Shown: positions 28,283-38,492 of the stretch, in pieces | How the letters are laid out: every line of letters starts with the position of its first letter | How positions within the stretch are numbered: the first letter of the stretch is position 1 | Notes under the pieces: generated by a model | What the model saw: only the letters and a program-made list of their open reading frames with translations | What the model was told of the DNA's origin: nothing | The model's database searches: none | Source of the DNA: Bacteroidales bacterium | GTDB taxonomy: Bacteria > Bacteroidota > Bacteroidia > Bacteroidales > JAFGUD01 | DNA length: 64,000 nt | NCBI GenBank assembly: GCA_016938685.1 | Contig: JAFGUD010000160.1 | Span: 1-64,000, forward strand | Direction of reading: 5' to 3' | Translations under genes and position numbers: made by a program

Positions 28283-30463
28283 TTATTTACTCAAAAAAAA
28301 CTCAATTCCCACTTTAAAAGTAAAACCATTTTGAGGAATTACAGCAGTGTAAACTCCTGATTGTTCATATAATCCGCCATGTTCAACGTATTGATTAAGA
28401 ACGTTTTCAAAATTTGCATATATTCTGAAATATTGGCTTAGATTATTCAAGGCAATATTTGCATCAAGGTTGAAATATCCGGGTTGAATATTATTTGGAA
28501 AAATATCTGTATTCATGTTGTACATATTACTAACCCACTTAAATCTAGTTGAAAAAGTAACATGTCTAAATAAGTTTTGAGCAGTAAAACCAGCCCAAAC
28601 TTTGTGCATTGAAATCCTTGGTAGAGCAACTTCTGAACCGTCTTTTTGAATTGAATTTGCGTTTGTGTACGAGTAATACGAATATACGAAAATGTTTTTT
28701 GATATTTTGGTGTTTAAAATAGCATCAATTCCAATAATTTCCTGACTACCAATGTTTTCGTTTCGTAATCCGCTTGTGTAAGTGTCAAAGTATTTATTAT
28801 AAACGGAATCAGTTGGATATTCTGCAAAGAACGAACGTTCAATTAGGTTTGTCATGCTGTTAAAATAAGCTGTTGCGCTTAGATTGATATTTTCTGTAAT
28901 ATTTTGATTTACACTAATTTCATGAGAGCTAACTATTTGATTCTCAAGAACCCATGATGGGTCAGTTTTTTGGATTTCTGTCATTGAAATATTTGCAACA
29001 GTAGGTGCACCCCATTGTTCGTATTGAAAAAACAGCGATGGAGCTTGGAATGCTCTTCCGAATAATATTTTTATTCTTGTTGATTCAAAAGGCATAAGAA
29101 CAAGTCCTAATCGAGGATTGAAAACCCCCTGGTATCTTGTAGAATAATCGTATCTTGCTCCAATTGTAAATTTAGTAAATTTGAACGGAGAATACTCAAA
29201 TTGTCCAAATCCGGCTGTTCGGTTTTCCGTAATTGTTAATTGTTCGTCAATTATTTTTGCATTTTCACCTTCGTATTTGTCTGAATTTCCCAATATTTCA
29301 TCGTTAGCATAGGGAGGAATGCTTGTTGAATATTCGTTGTCAACACCTGCTATGAACTGAAATTTATCCGAAAAAGCCTGATTATAAGTAATTGTCGCAT
29401 GAATGGTATTGTCATTGCCGGTCATGTATTGTTTGTACGTTTCGTTTGCGTCAAAAACAGAAGGAATATTCCATTTGTAATAAAGAGTATTATTGTCTTG
29501 TGTGTGATTTTTATATGTTAAATCAAAATTAAATTCTCCTGCTTTTTTAAAGTTTTTTTTGTAATTTATCCAGACTACATCTGTCGAATTTTTCCATTTG
29601 TTTTCCTTATTGTAAATATATATTTCAGGAATAAAACCAAGAGCATTTCCCTCGTCGAATTGTTTTCTAAAATAATTTACCGAAAAATTTCTGTATTGTG
29701 CTTTAAAAAAAATTGTGTGATCATCAGTTGGTTGTTCAAATTTATTAACAAGTGGCGAAGGATAAGTATTTATCAATCCATAATTGTAAAATGTTTGGTC
29801 ACCATCAATAAAGTTTGGTCCATCAGATTGATACATTCTTGCCATTAAATAAAATGATAAATTTCTATTTACTTTAATTGACGTTTCCAAAGAGCCGTCG
29901 ATAGTATTCATACTACCGTAATTAAAATTTCCGGTAGCATGAAAAGAATGTTCGTCATCTGGTTCATCAAAAATAATATTGATAATACCAGAATAAGCGT
30001 CGGCACCATAAACTGCTGATGCGGGACCATAAATAACCTCAATTCTTTTTGCATATTTTATTGAAATTGAGTTACCTATCGAAATATGTGTTCCGCTGGC
30101 AGGATTTATTTTATGTCCGTTTATAAGTATTAAAAATCTATCATTTCCTTCGACTCCTCTCAAAGAATAAAATTCGCCAAATTGTCCGGCATTTGAAACA
30201 ATGTCAAAACCGGCAACATCTTTAAGTACATCGGATAAATCCTGATAACCTCTGTCGTTGATTTGCTGATGGCTTATTACCTGAATTGAGTTCGGGACAT
30301 TAGAAATGTTTTGGCTGTATCGGCTTACACCTGATACTTCTAAATTCATTAACTGCTCAAGAGACATATCCCATAAACTATCAATATTTGTTTCATCAGG
30401 TTGAGCATAAACGCTCAAAAAGGCACATACCTGTAAACTTAAAATTAAAAGGATTTTTTTCAT
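28283..30463 (-). CDS. TonB-dependent receptor, small-ligand type
   Basis: A 726-residue outer-membrane receptor for TonB-driven uptake. It has a signal peptide (ending near SVYAQ), a short TonB-box region (LEVSGVSRYSQ), a plug domain (about 50-165 with IQVISHQQINDRGYQDLSDV, YGPASAVYGADAYSGIINII) and a 22-strand barrel ending in an aromatic C-terminus (FKVGIEFFLSK). There is no carboxypeptidase-like N-terminal domain, so it is not SusC. The ligand is unknown; the form resembles siderophore, vitamin or metal receptors. It is monocistronic. Confidence 0.9.
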   Translation of the reverse strand: MKKILLILSLQVCAFLSVYAQPDETNIDSLWDMSLEQLMNLEVSGVSRYSQNISNVPNSIQVISHQQINDRGYQDLSDVLKDVAGFDIVSNAGQFGEFYSLRGVEGNDRFLILINGHKINPASGTHISIGNSISIKYAKRIEVIYGPASAVYGADAYSGIINIIFDEPDDEHSFHATGNFNYGSMNTIDGSLETSIKVNRNLSFYLMARMYQSDGPNFIDGDQTFYNYGLINTYPSPLVNKFEQPTDDHTIFFKAQYRNFSVNYFRKQFDEGNALGFIPEIYIYNKENKWKNSTDVVWINYKKNFKKAGEFNFDLTYKNHTQDNNTLYYKWNIPSVFDANETYKQYMTGNDNTIHATITYNQAFSDKFQFIAGVDNEYSTSIPPYANDEILGNSDKYEGENAKIIDEQLTITENRTAGFGQFEYSPFKFTKFTIGARYDYSTRYQGVFNPRLGLVLMPFESTRIKILFGRAFQAPSLFFQYEQWGAPTVANISMTEIQKTDPSWVLENQIVSSHEISVNQNITENINLSATAYFNSMTNLIERSFFAEYPTDSVYNKYFDTYTSGLRNENIGSQEIIGIDAILNTKISKNIFVYSYYSYTNANSIQKDGSEVALPRISMHKVWAGFTAQNLFRHVTFSTRFKWVSNMYNMNTDIFPNNIQPGYFNLDANIALNNLSQYFRIYANFENVLNQYVEHGGLYEQSGVYTAVIPQNGFTFKVGIEFFLSK

Positions 30464-30717
30464 TTCTGCTCTTATTTCATTTTAATAATAACTTTAAATT
30501 ATTGAAAATCACATTGATGTAGTATTTTCATTTGAAAATCAATAGCTTTGTATTACTGATGATTTTTCTGAAATCCTGATTTGATAATCAAAAGTCAACA
30601 TCAAATCTAATTCAAAAAATCATTTTTCAAAAAAAAAGTTAAAAAATGTTTTCAAAAGCAACTTATTTTGATTTGGTCGTGTCTTAATTTTTATTTATTT
30701 TTCTGAAAGAATAGATT

Positions 30718-32541
30718 TTATTTTGTAATAATTTTCATCTCACAATTTTTACAGTCAAATTCAAGTATAAAAGTTTTATTGTCTAATTTTAAATATTTTG
30801 GGTTGATTTTTTCTTTTGGATTTTGGTATGTTGGGCAAAAACCGAGATTATATTTTATGCACAATTTGGTTGTCATTACAACTTTTCGGTCTTCTTTTTT
30901 TGAAATCTCAAAAGCTTGTTCTGTTTTTTCAACTCCATGATTCAAATAAAATTTTTCGGCTAAAGAATTTGATATATTTGCTTTATAGTCAAGTTCTTTT
31001 AAAATGAATTGAGCGTTGTTTTTTTCTATTTTATTTTCTGAAATAATATATTTTGAACCTAACAAAGTGTAGAGTACATCTAATGCTTCTCTTCTTATTT
31101 TATTGAGTTCAGAAATTGGCACAAAATAAATATTGGGTAAGTTGATATTTAGCTTGTTAACTTTAAAAACAGTATTTCCGGTTTTTTGGAGTTGATTTTT
31201 GATATTTTCAACTGCTTTTTGCTCATTATTGGCTGTTTCTTTTTTAAGTTCTAATGTTTTTTCAACCGAATAAACTTCTTCTTCAGTCGAAATTTTCAAA
31301 CTAAAACCTGAATTTGTTTCTGAAAATAAGATGTTTACAAAAATAAATCTACCATTTTCAATTTGGCTGATTTTTTTGTTAAAATCGTGATCATTATTCC
31401 TGAAAATAAGCGTTCCAACACTTATTTGAGCAATATTTTTGGTGTAAATTTTATTGTTTTCTGTTTTATTAACACTAAATCCTATCAATTCTTCATTTTT
31501 ATCAAAAAAGCAAAGTCCGTCACCGTTTATAATTTTTTCTTTTGAATCAATTTCAATGAAATTTTTATCAGATTTTTTGACTCTTCCCAAAGGTTTTCCA
31601 ACTGATTTTGGAGATGTTGAAGTCATTTCAGGTTTCCTTTCGGTCAGAAAATAATCGGTAAATCTGCGATTGAATGTTTTTTCTAAATCGGGTTCAAAAT
31701 CAAAGAAAAACCTGCCTATTGACGACTGTTTAAATTCTTTATTATCGTTAAAAAAATTATCTAAAATCTTTCTATAATAGGCAGTTACATTTTTGACATA
31801 ATTTTGGTCTTTTAATCTACCTTCGATTTTAAAAGATGTAATTCCTGCATTTATCATATCAATAATATTTGCAGAACGATTCATGTCTTTTAGTGAAAGC
31901 AAATGTTTATTTTTCGCCAAAAGTTTGTTGTTTTCGTCATACAAATCATATTTCAGCCGACAAGTTTGTGCACATTCGCCTCTATTTCCGCTTCGTCCAC
32001 CAATGTATGCGCTCATGTAACATTGTCCGCTGTAGCTCACGCATAATGCACCGTGAATAAAGGCTTCCAGCTCAATGTGTGTATTATTGCGGATTTCAGC
32101 AATTTGATGAAGTGACAGTTCTCGAGCAAGAATTGCACGAGTAAAACCTGTTTTTTCATAGAAATTTATTTTCCTAAAATCTATATTATGAGCCTGAGTA
32201 CTTGCGTGGAGTGGGATAGGAGGTAAGTCCATTTCCAAAATTCCAATATCCTGAATGATCAGCGCATCTGCACCGGAATTATAGATTTGATGAATAATTT
32301 TTTCGGCTTCGGCTAATTCTTTTTCGTACAAAATTGTATTTAAAGCAACAAAAACTTTTGAATGGAATTTGTGAGCGTATTTGCAAAGGTTTTCAATGTC
32401 TTGAATTGAGTTTCCAACAACGGCTCTTGCACCAAATTTTGGAGCACCAATATAAACAGCATCTGCGCCGAAATTTATTGCTGTTTTGCCTGATTCTAAG
32501 TTTTTTGCAGGGCTTAATAATTCTAATGTGTTGTTTTTCAA
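30718..32541 (-). CDS. Peptidase U32 family protein, RlhA-like
   Basis: A 607-residue protein of the U32 fold, which in E. coli catalyses RNA hydroxylation (RlhA on 23S rRNA, TrhP on tRNA) rather than proteolysis. The conserved core is at about 1-290: FGADAVYIGAPKFGARA, LEAFIHGALCVSYSGQCYMS and the Cys-rich GGRSGNRGECAQTCRLKYDL, a likely iron-sulfur site. The long C-terminal extension (about 320-600, with CIKYNLGFCPTY and FDCKNCEM near the end) is closer to RlhA in length than to TrhP. The choice between the two is an inference. Confidence 0.8.
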   Translation of the reverse strand: MKNNTLELLSPAKNLESGKTAINFGADAVYIGAPKFGARAVVGNSIQDIENLCKYAHKFHSKVFVALNTILYEKELAEAEKIIHQIYNSGADALIIQDIGILEMDLPPIPLHASTQAHNIDFRKINFYEKTGFTRAILARELSLHQIAEIRNNTHIELEAFIHGALCVSYSGQCYMSAYIGGRSGNRGECAQTCRLKYDLYDENNKLLAKNKHLLSLKDMNRSANIIDMINAGITSFKIEGRLKDQNYVKNVTAYYRKILDNFFNDNKEFKQSSIGRFFFDFEPDLEKTFNRRFTDYFLTERKPEMTSTSPKSVGKPLGRVKKSDKNFIEIDSKEKIINGDGLCFFDKNEELIGFSVNKTENNKIYTKNIAQISVGTLIFRNNDHDFNKKISQIENGRFIFVNILFSETNSGFSLKISTEEEVYSVEKTLELKKETANNEQKAVENIKNQLQKTGNTVFKVNKLNINLPNIYFVPISELNKIRREALDVLYTLLGSKYIISENKIEKNNAQFILKELDYKANISNSLAEKFYLNHGVEKTEQAFEISKKEDRKVVMTTKLCIKYNLGFCPTYQNPKEKINPKYLKLDNKTFILEFDCKNCEMKIITK

Positions 32542-32566
32542 TGTGTTGTTTAAAGCGTTTGTTTTG

Positions 32567-32597
32567 TAAAGATAATATTGGTTAAATATATTTCAAA
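32567..32597 (-). promoter_or_regulatory. Candidate promoter of the U32 gene
   Basis: On the minus strand TTTG (32594-32597) is followed after 19 bases by TATCTTTA (32567-32574), one mismatch from TAnnTTTG. It is 25 bases upstream of the start at 32541. Confidence 0.4.
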
Positions 32598-32603
32598 ACA
32601 TTA

Positions 32604-32634
32604 TTTCAATTGATGTTTATATTTTCTACTTTTG
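32604..32634 (+). promoter_or_regulatory. Candidate promoter of the DUF2231 gene
   Basis: TACTTTTG (32627-32634) fits TAnnTTTG exactly. TTTC (32604-32607), one mismatch from TTTG, lies 19 bases upstream. The ATG follows after 9 bases, so the leader would be very short. It overlaps the divergent U32 promoter region only slightly. Confidence 0.35.
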
Positions 32635-32643
32635 AAATAAAAA

Positions 32644-33072
32644 ATGTTTACATCTGACCACATTCACCCAATGGTAGCGCATTTTCCTGTTGCGCTTATA
32701 ATAGTAGGATTTTTGTTTGAAATTTTTTCATTGTTTTTCAAAAAAGAAGCGTGTTTATCTAAAACAGGATTTTATCTTTTGGAAATTGGTGCTTTGTCAG
32801 TTGTTGTTACCTATTTATCGGGTGTTATTTTTACCGAAGAATTAACCGGACCCGCTCACGAAGTTATGGAAACTCACGAATTGTTTGCCCTTTTAACTAT
32901 GATTACAATGGTTGTAAATGCTTTATTCCGCTTATGGCTTATTTACAAGAAAAAAGAAGAAACAAATTTGAAATGGTTTGCATTTAGTTTGTACGCAATT
33001 TCTACTGTTTTAGTTGGTATAACTGGCTTTTTCGGAGGAACACTTGCTTATAATTATTTGATGACAGTCTAG
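32644..33072 (+). CDS. DUF2231-like membrane protein
   Basis: A 142-residue inner-membrane protein with four hydrophobic helices. The N-terminal SDHIHPMVAHFPVALIIVGF, with its HPxxxHFP motif, is the hallmark of DUF2231 proteins, and a second pair of His (AHEVMETHE) lies in the loop after helix 2. These conserved His may bind haem or metal, which is not proven. It is transcribed away from the U32 gene. Confidence 0.75.
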   Translation: MFTSDHIHPMVAHFPVALIIVGFLFEIFSLFFKKEACLSKTGFYLLEIGALSVVVTYLSGVIFTEELTGPAHEVMETHELFALLTMITMVVNALFRLWLIYKKKEETNLKWFAFSLYAISTVLVGITGFFGGTLAYNYLMTV

Positions 33073-33168
33073 GCTTTTGAAAAATATTTTTGAGTAGTTT
33101 TTTTGTCTGTTTTTCTAAAAATATATGTCTTGAATATTCTAAAATGAATTTTTTAGTTAAAGGTAACA

Positions 33169-33948
33169 ATGAAAAAAATAATCTACATACTGCTGATTTT
33201 GTTTGCATTAGGTTGTCAGACAAAACAAAATGAGACAATTAAGTTTTTGAACGAAGGAGTTGAGAAGAGTAACGTTATAATTGAAGATTTAACTTCTGTA
33301 ATATACTCTAATATTAATGCAAAAACCGAAGAAAATCCCACAAAATTTAAGCAATATTTACAAGTATTTGAGGCAATCAAAGAAAGTCAGAATGAATTGG
33401 AAACGTTTATTTATTCATTTCTTGATACAGAAGAAATTAAACCAATATCAAAAGAAGATAAATTAATAATTTTCAAATTGATTAATAACCATAAGTCATT
33501 ATTAGCTAAAACAATAGATTCTTTGGAACTTGATATTGATGTTGAAAATTATTTTGACTTAGATTTTTTTGAAAAAGGAGGTTTAAATTCAGAAAAGTTG
33601 AATATCATATTAAATAGAACTAATAATGCAACTTACAAAGTTTTGAAATAGATTGACAATAGGTATTTGTTTGATTTTAGTTATCATTTCAATGATATTT
33701 TTGCATATTCTGTTTTAAAAAACAGCCAATCGAAAGTTAATGATTTGCTTGAAGTCAAAATCTATTTAGTTGCTGTTGATACAAATTTAGATTTACACGC
33801 TTTGATTGACAAAAAAGAATATCATAATAAAGTATATATTGATTTTACAAGAGAAATAAAAGAATCAGAAGACCTAAAACTGAAAGGCTATTTATTTCTT
33901 TCCATTTATGATGATACCGTGAAATTTCCTTTTAGTTTTACATTTTAA
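33169..33948 (+). pseudogene. GldM-like lipoprotein with in-frame TAG
   Basis: Two adjacent open stretches (33169-33651 and 33652-33948) are in the same frame and are separated only by TAG at 33649-33651. Together they encode about 259 residues plus the stop. The first part has a lipoprotein signal (LGCQTK) and a helical domain (FEAIKESQNELETFIYSF). The second part (VNDLLEVKIYLVAVDT) aligns with the downstream paralogue (IGETVKAKIYLVARDT). The intact neighbour shows the expected full length, so this is one gene broken by a nonsense change or read through. The helical-then-beta layout recalls GldM of the T9SS motor; this is a tentative resemblance. Confidence 0.75.
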
Positions 33949-33959
33949 AATGCCTGATT

Positions 33960-34832
33960 ATGAAAAAATATTTGATATTCATTGCCGTGTTTTTTGCTGC
34001 ATGTAGTAACAACAAAACAGCTTATTATACAGAACAGTACAAGTCCTATGAAAATTCTATTGACGTACTGAATGAAAATTTAGGTAAAGAATATTGGGAA
34101 TTCAATGAAAATATTTCTGACCACAAAGGACTGGAGGAACATTTGGAAACATTGGACGAAATAAATGAATATTCTGAAAATATTCTTGAAATAATTGACG
34201 AAATTAGAATTGATTTAGCAGGAACAGATAAATTAACAGCCGAAGAAGTAAATAATCTGACTAGAAATTATAAAATTGACGCCAAAGTTTTGGGAGCATT
34301 AAAGTTGGGATTTATGGATTTTGAGAAATTGACAATTAATATTGTTGATGAAAAGAATGAGACACTTCGGGAAAATATTTCAAAAACCCTTGATACAGAA
34401 AGATGGAATGAAATCGAAGGATTAAACGGAGAGGTTGTAAAATCTCAACTTATGTTTGTTGTTCTAGCAAAGCTTTATTTTGATGTTTTGTTAGTGAAAT
34501 ATGATGTTTATAGATGGTTTTTCAGCAGGTTATGTATTACAGATTTTAGATTTAATAAGATTGAACCGGTCATTCTAACTGAAAAATATTCTTATGATAT
34601 TGGAGAAACGGTTAAAGCAAAAATTTATCTTGTAGCGAGAGATACAATGTCTAATCCTTTGATCTATTTTGCAAATGACGAAATTCCATTTGAAAATGGA
34701 GTTGGGATTTACAAAAAGAAAATTACCCAAATCGGCAAAAAAATTGAACATGGAAATGTAGTTATCCAAAACCCGGCAACAGGCGAAGATGTTTTTTATC
34801 CTTTTACGATTGAATACGAAGTTGTAAATTGA
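33960..34832 (+). CDS. GldM-like lipoprotein, paralogue of upstream gene
   Basis: A 290-residue lipoprotein (AACSNN, Cys at about 15). Residues about 20-190 are helical and acidic. The C-terminal 90 residues are beta-rich with KAKIYLVARDTMSNPLIYF and GEDVFYPFTIEYEVVN. It shares its layout and the KIYLVAxDT motif with the interrupted gene 11 bases upstream, so the pair arose by tandem duplication. GldM-type proteins span the T9SS motor, but GldM is a membrane-anchored protein of about 500 residues, so this may only be a distant relative. The role is unknown. Confidence 0.65.
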   Translation: MKKYLIFIAVFFAACSNNKTAYYTEQYKSYENSIDVLNENLGKEYWEFNENISDHKGLEEHLETLDEINEYSENILEIIDEIRIDLAGTDKLTAEEVNNLTRNYKIDAKVLGALKLGFMDFEKLTINIVDEKNETLRENISKTLDTERWNEIEGLNGEVVKSQLMFVVLAKLYFDVLLVKYDVYRWFFSRLCITDFRFNKIEPVILTEKYSYDIGETVKAKIYLVARDTMSNPLIYFANDEIPFENGVGIYKKKITQIGKKIEHGNVVIQNPATGEDVFYPFTIEYEVVN

Positions 34833-34839
34833 AAAAATA

Positions 34840-36714
34840 TTATATTTTTATCCCCCAAATAGTAATGTCATCTGTTTGCATTTGATTTTGTTGCCATTTG
34901 TCAAGATAGTTTTGTAATCTTTCTCTTTGTTCTTTTAGAGGTAATTCTGTAATTTCTTGTAAAATAGAATACAAAGAATTTGAGCCGATTCTTTTTCTGT
35001 CGTTATTATGTTGATCGATATAACCATCAGACGAAAGATAAATTATTGAATCCTTTGCAAGAGTAATTTTTTCGTCTTCAAAAGTAATTTTGTTGTGTTT
35101 TGAAGGAGTACCACCTATACTTTTGCGTTGTCCCTTTAGATGTCCAATTTTTTTTGTTTCAGAGTCGTAATAGATTAATGGTCTTTTGGCTCCACAAAAA
35201 GTAATTTCTTTTTTTACTTGTGTTGTGTCAATTTTACACAAAATAAGATCCATTCCATCAGCATTGGCTGAGTTTTCTTGACTTAAAGAATTGAAAATAG
35301 CCGTATGAAGATGTTCCAATATTTTTGCAGGAGAATGAATATTTTCCAGAATAACTATTTCGTCTAAAATACGACTCCCCATAATACTCATGAATGCTCC
35401 GGGAACACCATGTCCGGTACAGTCAACAGCCGCAATAAAGTACACTTTATCTATTTCAACCAACCAGTAAAAATCGCCGGAAACAATATCTTTGGGTTTG
35501 TAAAGTATGAAATTTTCAAAATAAGTGGAAAATTCGTTAACATTTGGTAAAATTGCTCTCTGAATAGTTCTTGCGTACTCAATACTTTGATTTATCGCTT
35601 CATTTTTTTCGGAAATAATTTCATTTTTAACAAGTAACTCATCTTTTTGAGCTAAAATTTCATCTCGATGTTGTTGTAATTCCTCGTTTTTTTCTCTGAT
35701 TTCTTGCTCTGCAATTTTTTGGGGTGTAATATCTGTTTCTACAATTACAAGTTTTAGTACTTCCTTTTTTTCATCAAGTACAGGCGTAACAGTCGATTGA
35801 ACCCATATTTTGGAGTCATCTTTTAGCTCAAAAAAAGATTGATAAGTGACACTTTGTTTTTCTTCGATACACTGAATAAATTTATCTTTGTTTACTGAGC
35901 ATTCTAATAATGTTGGGCAAATATTTTGGAATTCTTCCAAGGTGTATTTTAGCATTTTTGTGAAACCTTTGTTTACCCATTCTATTTTTGTGTCTTTGTC
36001 GGTTATTATAATGCTGTTATCCGTTTCACTTGCAGCAACAGAAAGTTGGCGTAATTCGAGGTTTGTTTTAGCTAGAATTTCTGCTTGTGTTTGAATTTCT
36101 TCTTTTTGTTGTAATGTTTCTTCAAGATATTCAGTTTTTTCTTTATCTGCCATAATAAAGGCATTGAATGTACTGCTTCTAACATATTCAAAAATAAATG
36201 CAAGTGTTGAAGTGGCTAAGTATGTAATAATAAAACGTTCATGTAAATCTTTTGGGTAAAAAGTTAAGTTTGTAATATTTAAGTTAAAAAAAACAATTAC
36301 AACAATTAATAAAGCGAAAACAAAGAATAATCCTTTTTTGTTACCTAATGTGAAAAAGACCAGAAGTGGGTATAAATAAAACCAAAATAATCCTGTTGTT
36401 GTTTCTCCAATTTTGACTAATAATGCAATTTCTAACAAAAACATTAAAAAAACTACAAATAAGGAAGCCGATTCAATGTTTTTTTTTATTTGAAAAACCA
36501 CTAAATTAACAATAGTAAGTGACATAAAGCTACCTACCACAACAGAATATGAAAGCTTATGTTTTATAATACCTCCAATGAAAAAGTAAAGTAAAGACGA
36601 AATTCCGACAAGGCTAAAAAGGTTGATAACCATAGCCTTACGAATTTTGCTTTCAAAAAAACTACCTTCCTGATTAGCAGTAATAAAACGATTGAATAAA
36701 CTTCTTTCTTTCAC
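34840..36714 (-). CDS. PAS-SpoIIE serine phosphatase, membrane bound
   Basis: A 624-residue protein with a GTG start at 36714 preceded by AGGAG (7 bases away), a rare Shine-Dalgarno in this genome. About six membrane helices (28-185) are followed by a coiled coil (about 190-225), a PAS domain (about 228-335 with FTKMLKYTLEEFQNICPTLL), a second coiled coil (340-385) and a PP2C/SpoIIE domain. Phosphatase metal-binding motifs are visible: VSGDFYWLVEID, DCTGHGVPGAFMSIMG and YLSSDGYIDQHN. Such proteins dephosphorylate anti-sigma antagonists or act in stress signalling. The substrate is unknown. Confidence 0.9.
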   Translation of the reverse strand: MKERSLFNRFITANQEGSFFESKIRKAMVINLFSLVGISSLLYFFIGGIIKHKLSYSVVVGSFMSLTIVNLVVFQIKKNIESASLFVVFLMFLLEIALLVKIGETTTGLFWFYLYPLLVFFTLGNKKGLFFVFALLIVVIVFFNLNITNLTFYPKDLHERFIITYLATSTLAFIFEYVRSSTFNAFIMADKEKTEYLEETLQQKEEIQTQAEILAKTNLELRQLSVAASETDNSIIITDKDTKIEWVNKGFTKMLKYTLEEFQNICPTLLECSVNKDKFIQCIEEKQSVTYQSFFELKDDSKIWVQSTVTPVLDEKKEVLKLVIVETDITPQKIAEQEIREKNEELQQHRDEILAQKDELLVKNEIISEKNEAINQSIEYARTIQRAILPNVNEFSTYFENFILYKPKDIVSGDFYWLVEIDKVYFIAAVDCTGHGVPGAFMSIMGSRILDEIVILENIHSPAKILEHLHTAIFNSLSQENSANADGMDLILCKIDTTQVKKEITFCGAKRPLIYYDSETKKIGHLKGQRKSIGGTPSKHNKITFEDEKITLAKDSIIYLSSDGYIDQHNNDRKRIGSNSLYSILQEITELPLKEQRERLQNYLDKWQQNQMQTDDITIWGIKI

Positions 36715-36831
36715 CTTCTGTCTCCTTTAAATTAAGCCTTAAAACTACAAAAATTTCTCCAAAAAAACAAGATGTTCAAAAAAAACTCTTTTATTTTGCT
36801 TTTTTGAAATTAAAGGCTTTAATTTGCAGGA

Positions 36832-36854
36832 CTATTTAGATTTGTTCTAAATAG
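36832..36854. promoter_or_regulatory. Palindromic operator candidate upstream of suf
   Basis: CTATTTAGA (36832-36840) and TCTAAATAG (36846-36854) form a perfect 9-bp inverted repeat with a 5-base spacer. It lies 125 bases before the sufB ATG and 118 bases before the divergent SpoIIE gene. Size and symmetry suit a dimeric repressor; an iron or redox regulator of the Fur or Rrf2 class would fit suf, but no family can be assigned from this alone. Confidence 0.45.
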
Positions 36855-36978
36855 CATAAATGGAATTAATTGATTGATTATTAGCGGCTTTAGTCCATAA
36901 ACTCTTTTTCTTTTAGTTCTTTAATTTTCAAAAAAACTTCTAAATTGTCTAATTGAAAAATTGACAAATAATATTACT

Positions 36979-38424
36979 ATGAATGATTCAAAACAAATAA
37001 TTGACGATTTACAAAATAAAAAATACGAGGCTGGTTTTGTTACTGATATCGAACAAGATGTTTTTCCCGTAGGTTTAGATGAAGATGTTATCAGAAAATT
37101 ATCAGCAATAAAAGGTGAACCTGAATGGTTTCTTGATTCTCGGTTAAAGGCTTTTAGGTACTGGCAAAAAATGAAAATGCCGAATTGGTCTTATTTGAAT
37201 ATGCCTAAGATTGATTTTCAGGCTATTAGCTATTATGCTGCTCCTAAAAATATACCAAAATATAACAGTCTTGATGAAGTTGATCCTGAATTGATTGAAA
37301 CATACAAAAAATTGGGTATTCCGCTCGAAGAACAAAAAATTCTTGCAGGAGTCGCAGTAGATGTTGTTTTTGACAGTACTTCGGTTCATACAACTTTTAG
37401 AAAAACTCTTGAAGAAAAAGGAATTATTTTTTGTTCAATTTCTGATGCGATAAAAGAATATCCTGAGTTGGTTAAAAAATATATAGGTTCTGTTATTCCT
37501 TACACTGATAACTATATTTCTGCTCTTAATGCAGCGGTATTTTCTGATGGCTCTTTTGTTTATATTCCAAAAGGTGTTCGTTGTCCTATTGAACTTTCAA
37601 CTTATTTTAGAATAAATGCTGCAAATACTGGTCAGTTTGAACGTACCTTAATTGTTGCCGACGAAGACAGTTATGTAAGTTATCTTGAAGGTTGTACAGC
37701 TCCTCAACGTGATGAAAATCAGTTTCATGCTGCTGTTGTTGAACTTGTTGCCATGAAAAACGCAGAGATTAAATATTCTACTGTTCAAAACTGGTATCCG
37801 GGGGATAAAAATGGGAAAGGAGGTATTTACAATCTCGTTGTAAAACGTGGAATGTGCAAAGGTGATAATTCGAAAATTTTCTGGACACAAGTAGAAACCG
37901 GTTCTGCAATAACATGGAAATACCCCAGTACAATTCTTCGTGGAGATAATACTTTGAGCGAATTTTATTCTGTTGCTGTAACCAATAATTATCAGCAAGC
38001 AGACACAGGTTCAAAAATGATCCATCTTGGTAAAAATTCAAGAAGTAGAATTGTTTCTAAAGGAATTTCAATTGGGAATAGTCAAAACAGTTATCGAGGG
38101 TTGGTTGACATTAAAAAAACTGCCGAAAATGCTAAAAATCACACACAATGTGACTCTTTGTTAATAGGCGACAAATGCGGTGCTCATACTTTCCCGTATA
38201 TTCAGGTTGATAATCAAACAGCAACTCTGGAACACGAAGCAACTACAACTAAAATAGCAGAAGATCAGATATTTTATTGCCAACAACGTGGACTTGATCC
38301 GGAAAAAGCTGTGGCGCTTATTGTTAATGGTTTTGCTCGTGAAGTAATGAGCAAACTACCAATGGAATTTGCCGCTGAAGCAAAAAAATTGTTAGAGATT
38401 ACACTAGAAGGAAGCGTGGGGTAG
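36979..38424 (+). CDS. sufB: Fe-S cluster assembly scaffold SufB
   Basis: The SufB half of the SufBC2D scaffold on which iron-sulfur clusters form. I start it at the ATG ([10 protein letters not shown], 481 residues) rather than an in-frame TTG 18 bases upstream. Signature stretches: [60 protein letters not shown] and the C-terminal [20 protein letters not shown]. It opens the suf operon; a four-helix protein gene lies between it and sufC. Confidence 0.96.
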   Translation: MNDSKQIIDDLQNKKYEAGFVTDIEQDVFPVGLDEDVIRKLSAIKGEPEWFLDSRLKAFRYWQKMKMPNWSYLNMPKIDFQAISYYAAPKNIPKYNSLDEVDPELIETYKKLGIPLEEQKILAGVAVDVVFDSTSVHTTFRKTLEEKGIIFCSISDAIKEYPELVKKYIGSVIPYTDNYISALNAAVFSDGSFVYIPKGVRCPIELSTYFRINAANTGQFERTLIVADEDSYVSYLEGCTAPQRDENQFHAAVVELVAMKNAEIKYSTVQNWYPGDKNGKGGIYNLVVKRGMCKGDNSKIFWTQVETGSAITWKYPSTILRGDNTLSEFYSVAVTNNYQQADTGSKMIHLGKNSRSRIVSKGISIGNSQNSYRGLVDIKKTAENAKNHTQCDSLLIGDKCGAHTFPYIQVDNQTATLEHEATTTKIAEDQIFYCQQRGLDPEKAVALIVNGFAREVMSKLPMEFAAEAKKLLEITLEGSVG

Positions 38425-38487
38425 TGAACAATGAACAATTTACAGAGAACAATGAACAATTTACAAATAATAAATAACAAATAGCAA
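38425..38487. repeat. Heptamer array after sufB (TGAACAA)
   Basis: Nine contiguous 7-base words begin directly after the sufB stop codon. TGAACAA occurs three times; related words are TTTACAA and ATAACAA. A 19-bp unit is thereby repeated exactly at 38426-38444 and 38447-38465. The reverse complement of the word, TTGTTCA, begins the array at 38937 on the far side of the next gene. Confidence 0.75.
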
Positions 38488-38492
38488 TATAA

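Noticed and set aside
36961-36978. TTG start for SufB 18 bases upstream of the ATG
   Set aside because: The ATG at 36979 gives the normal SufB N-terminus; the six extra residues have no support.
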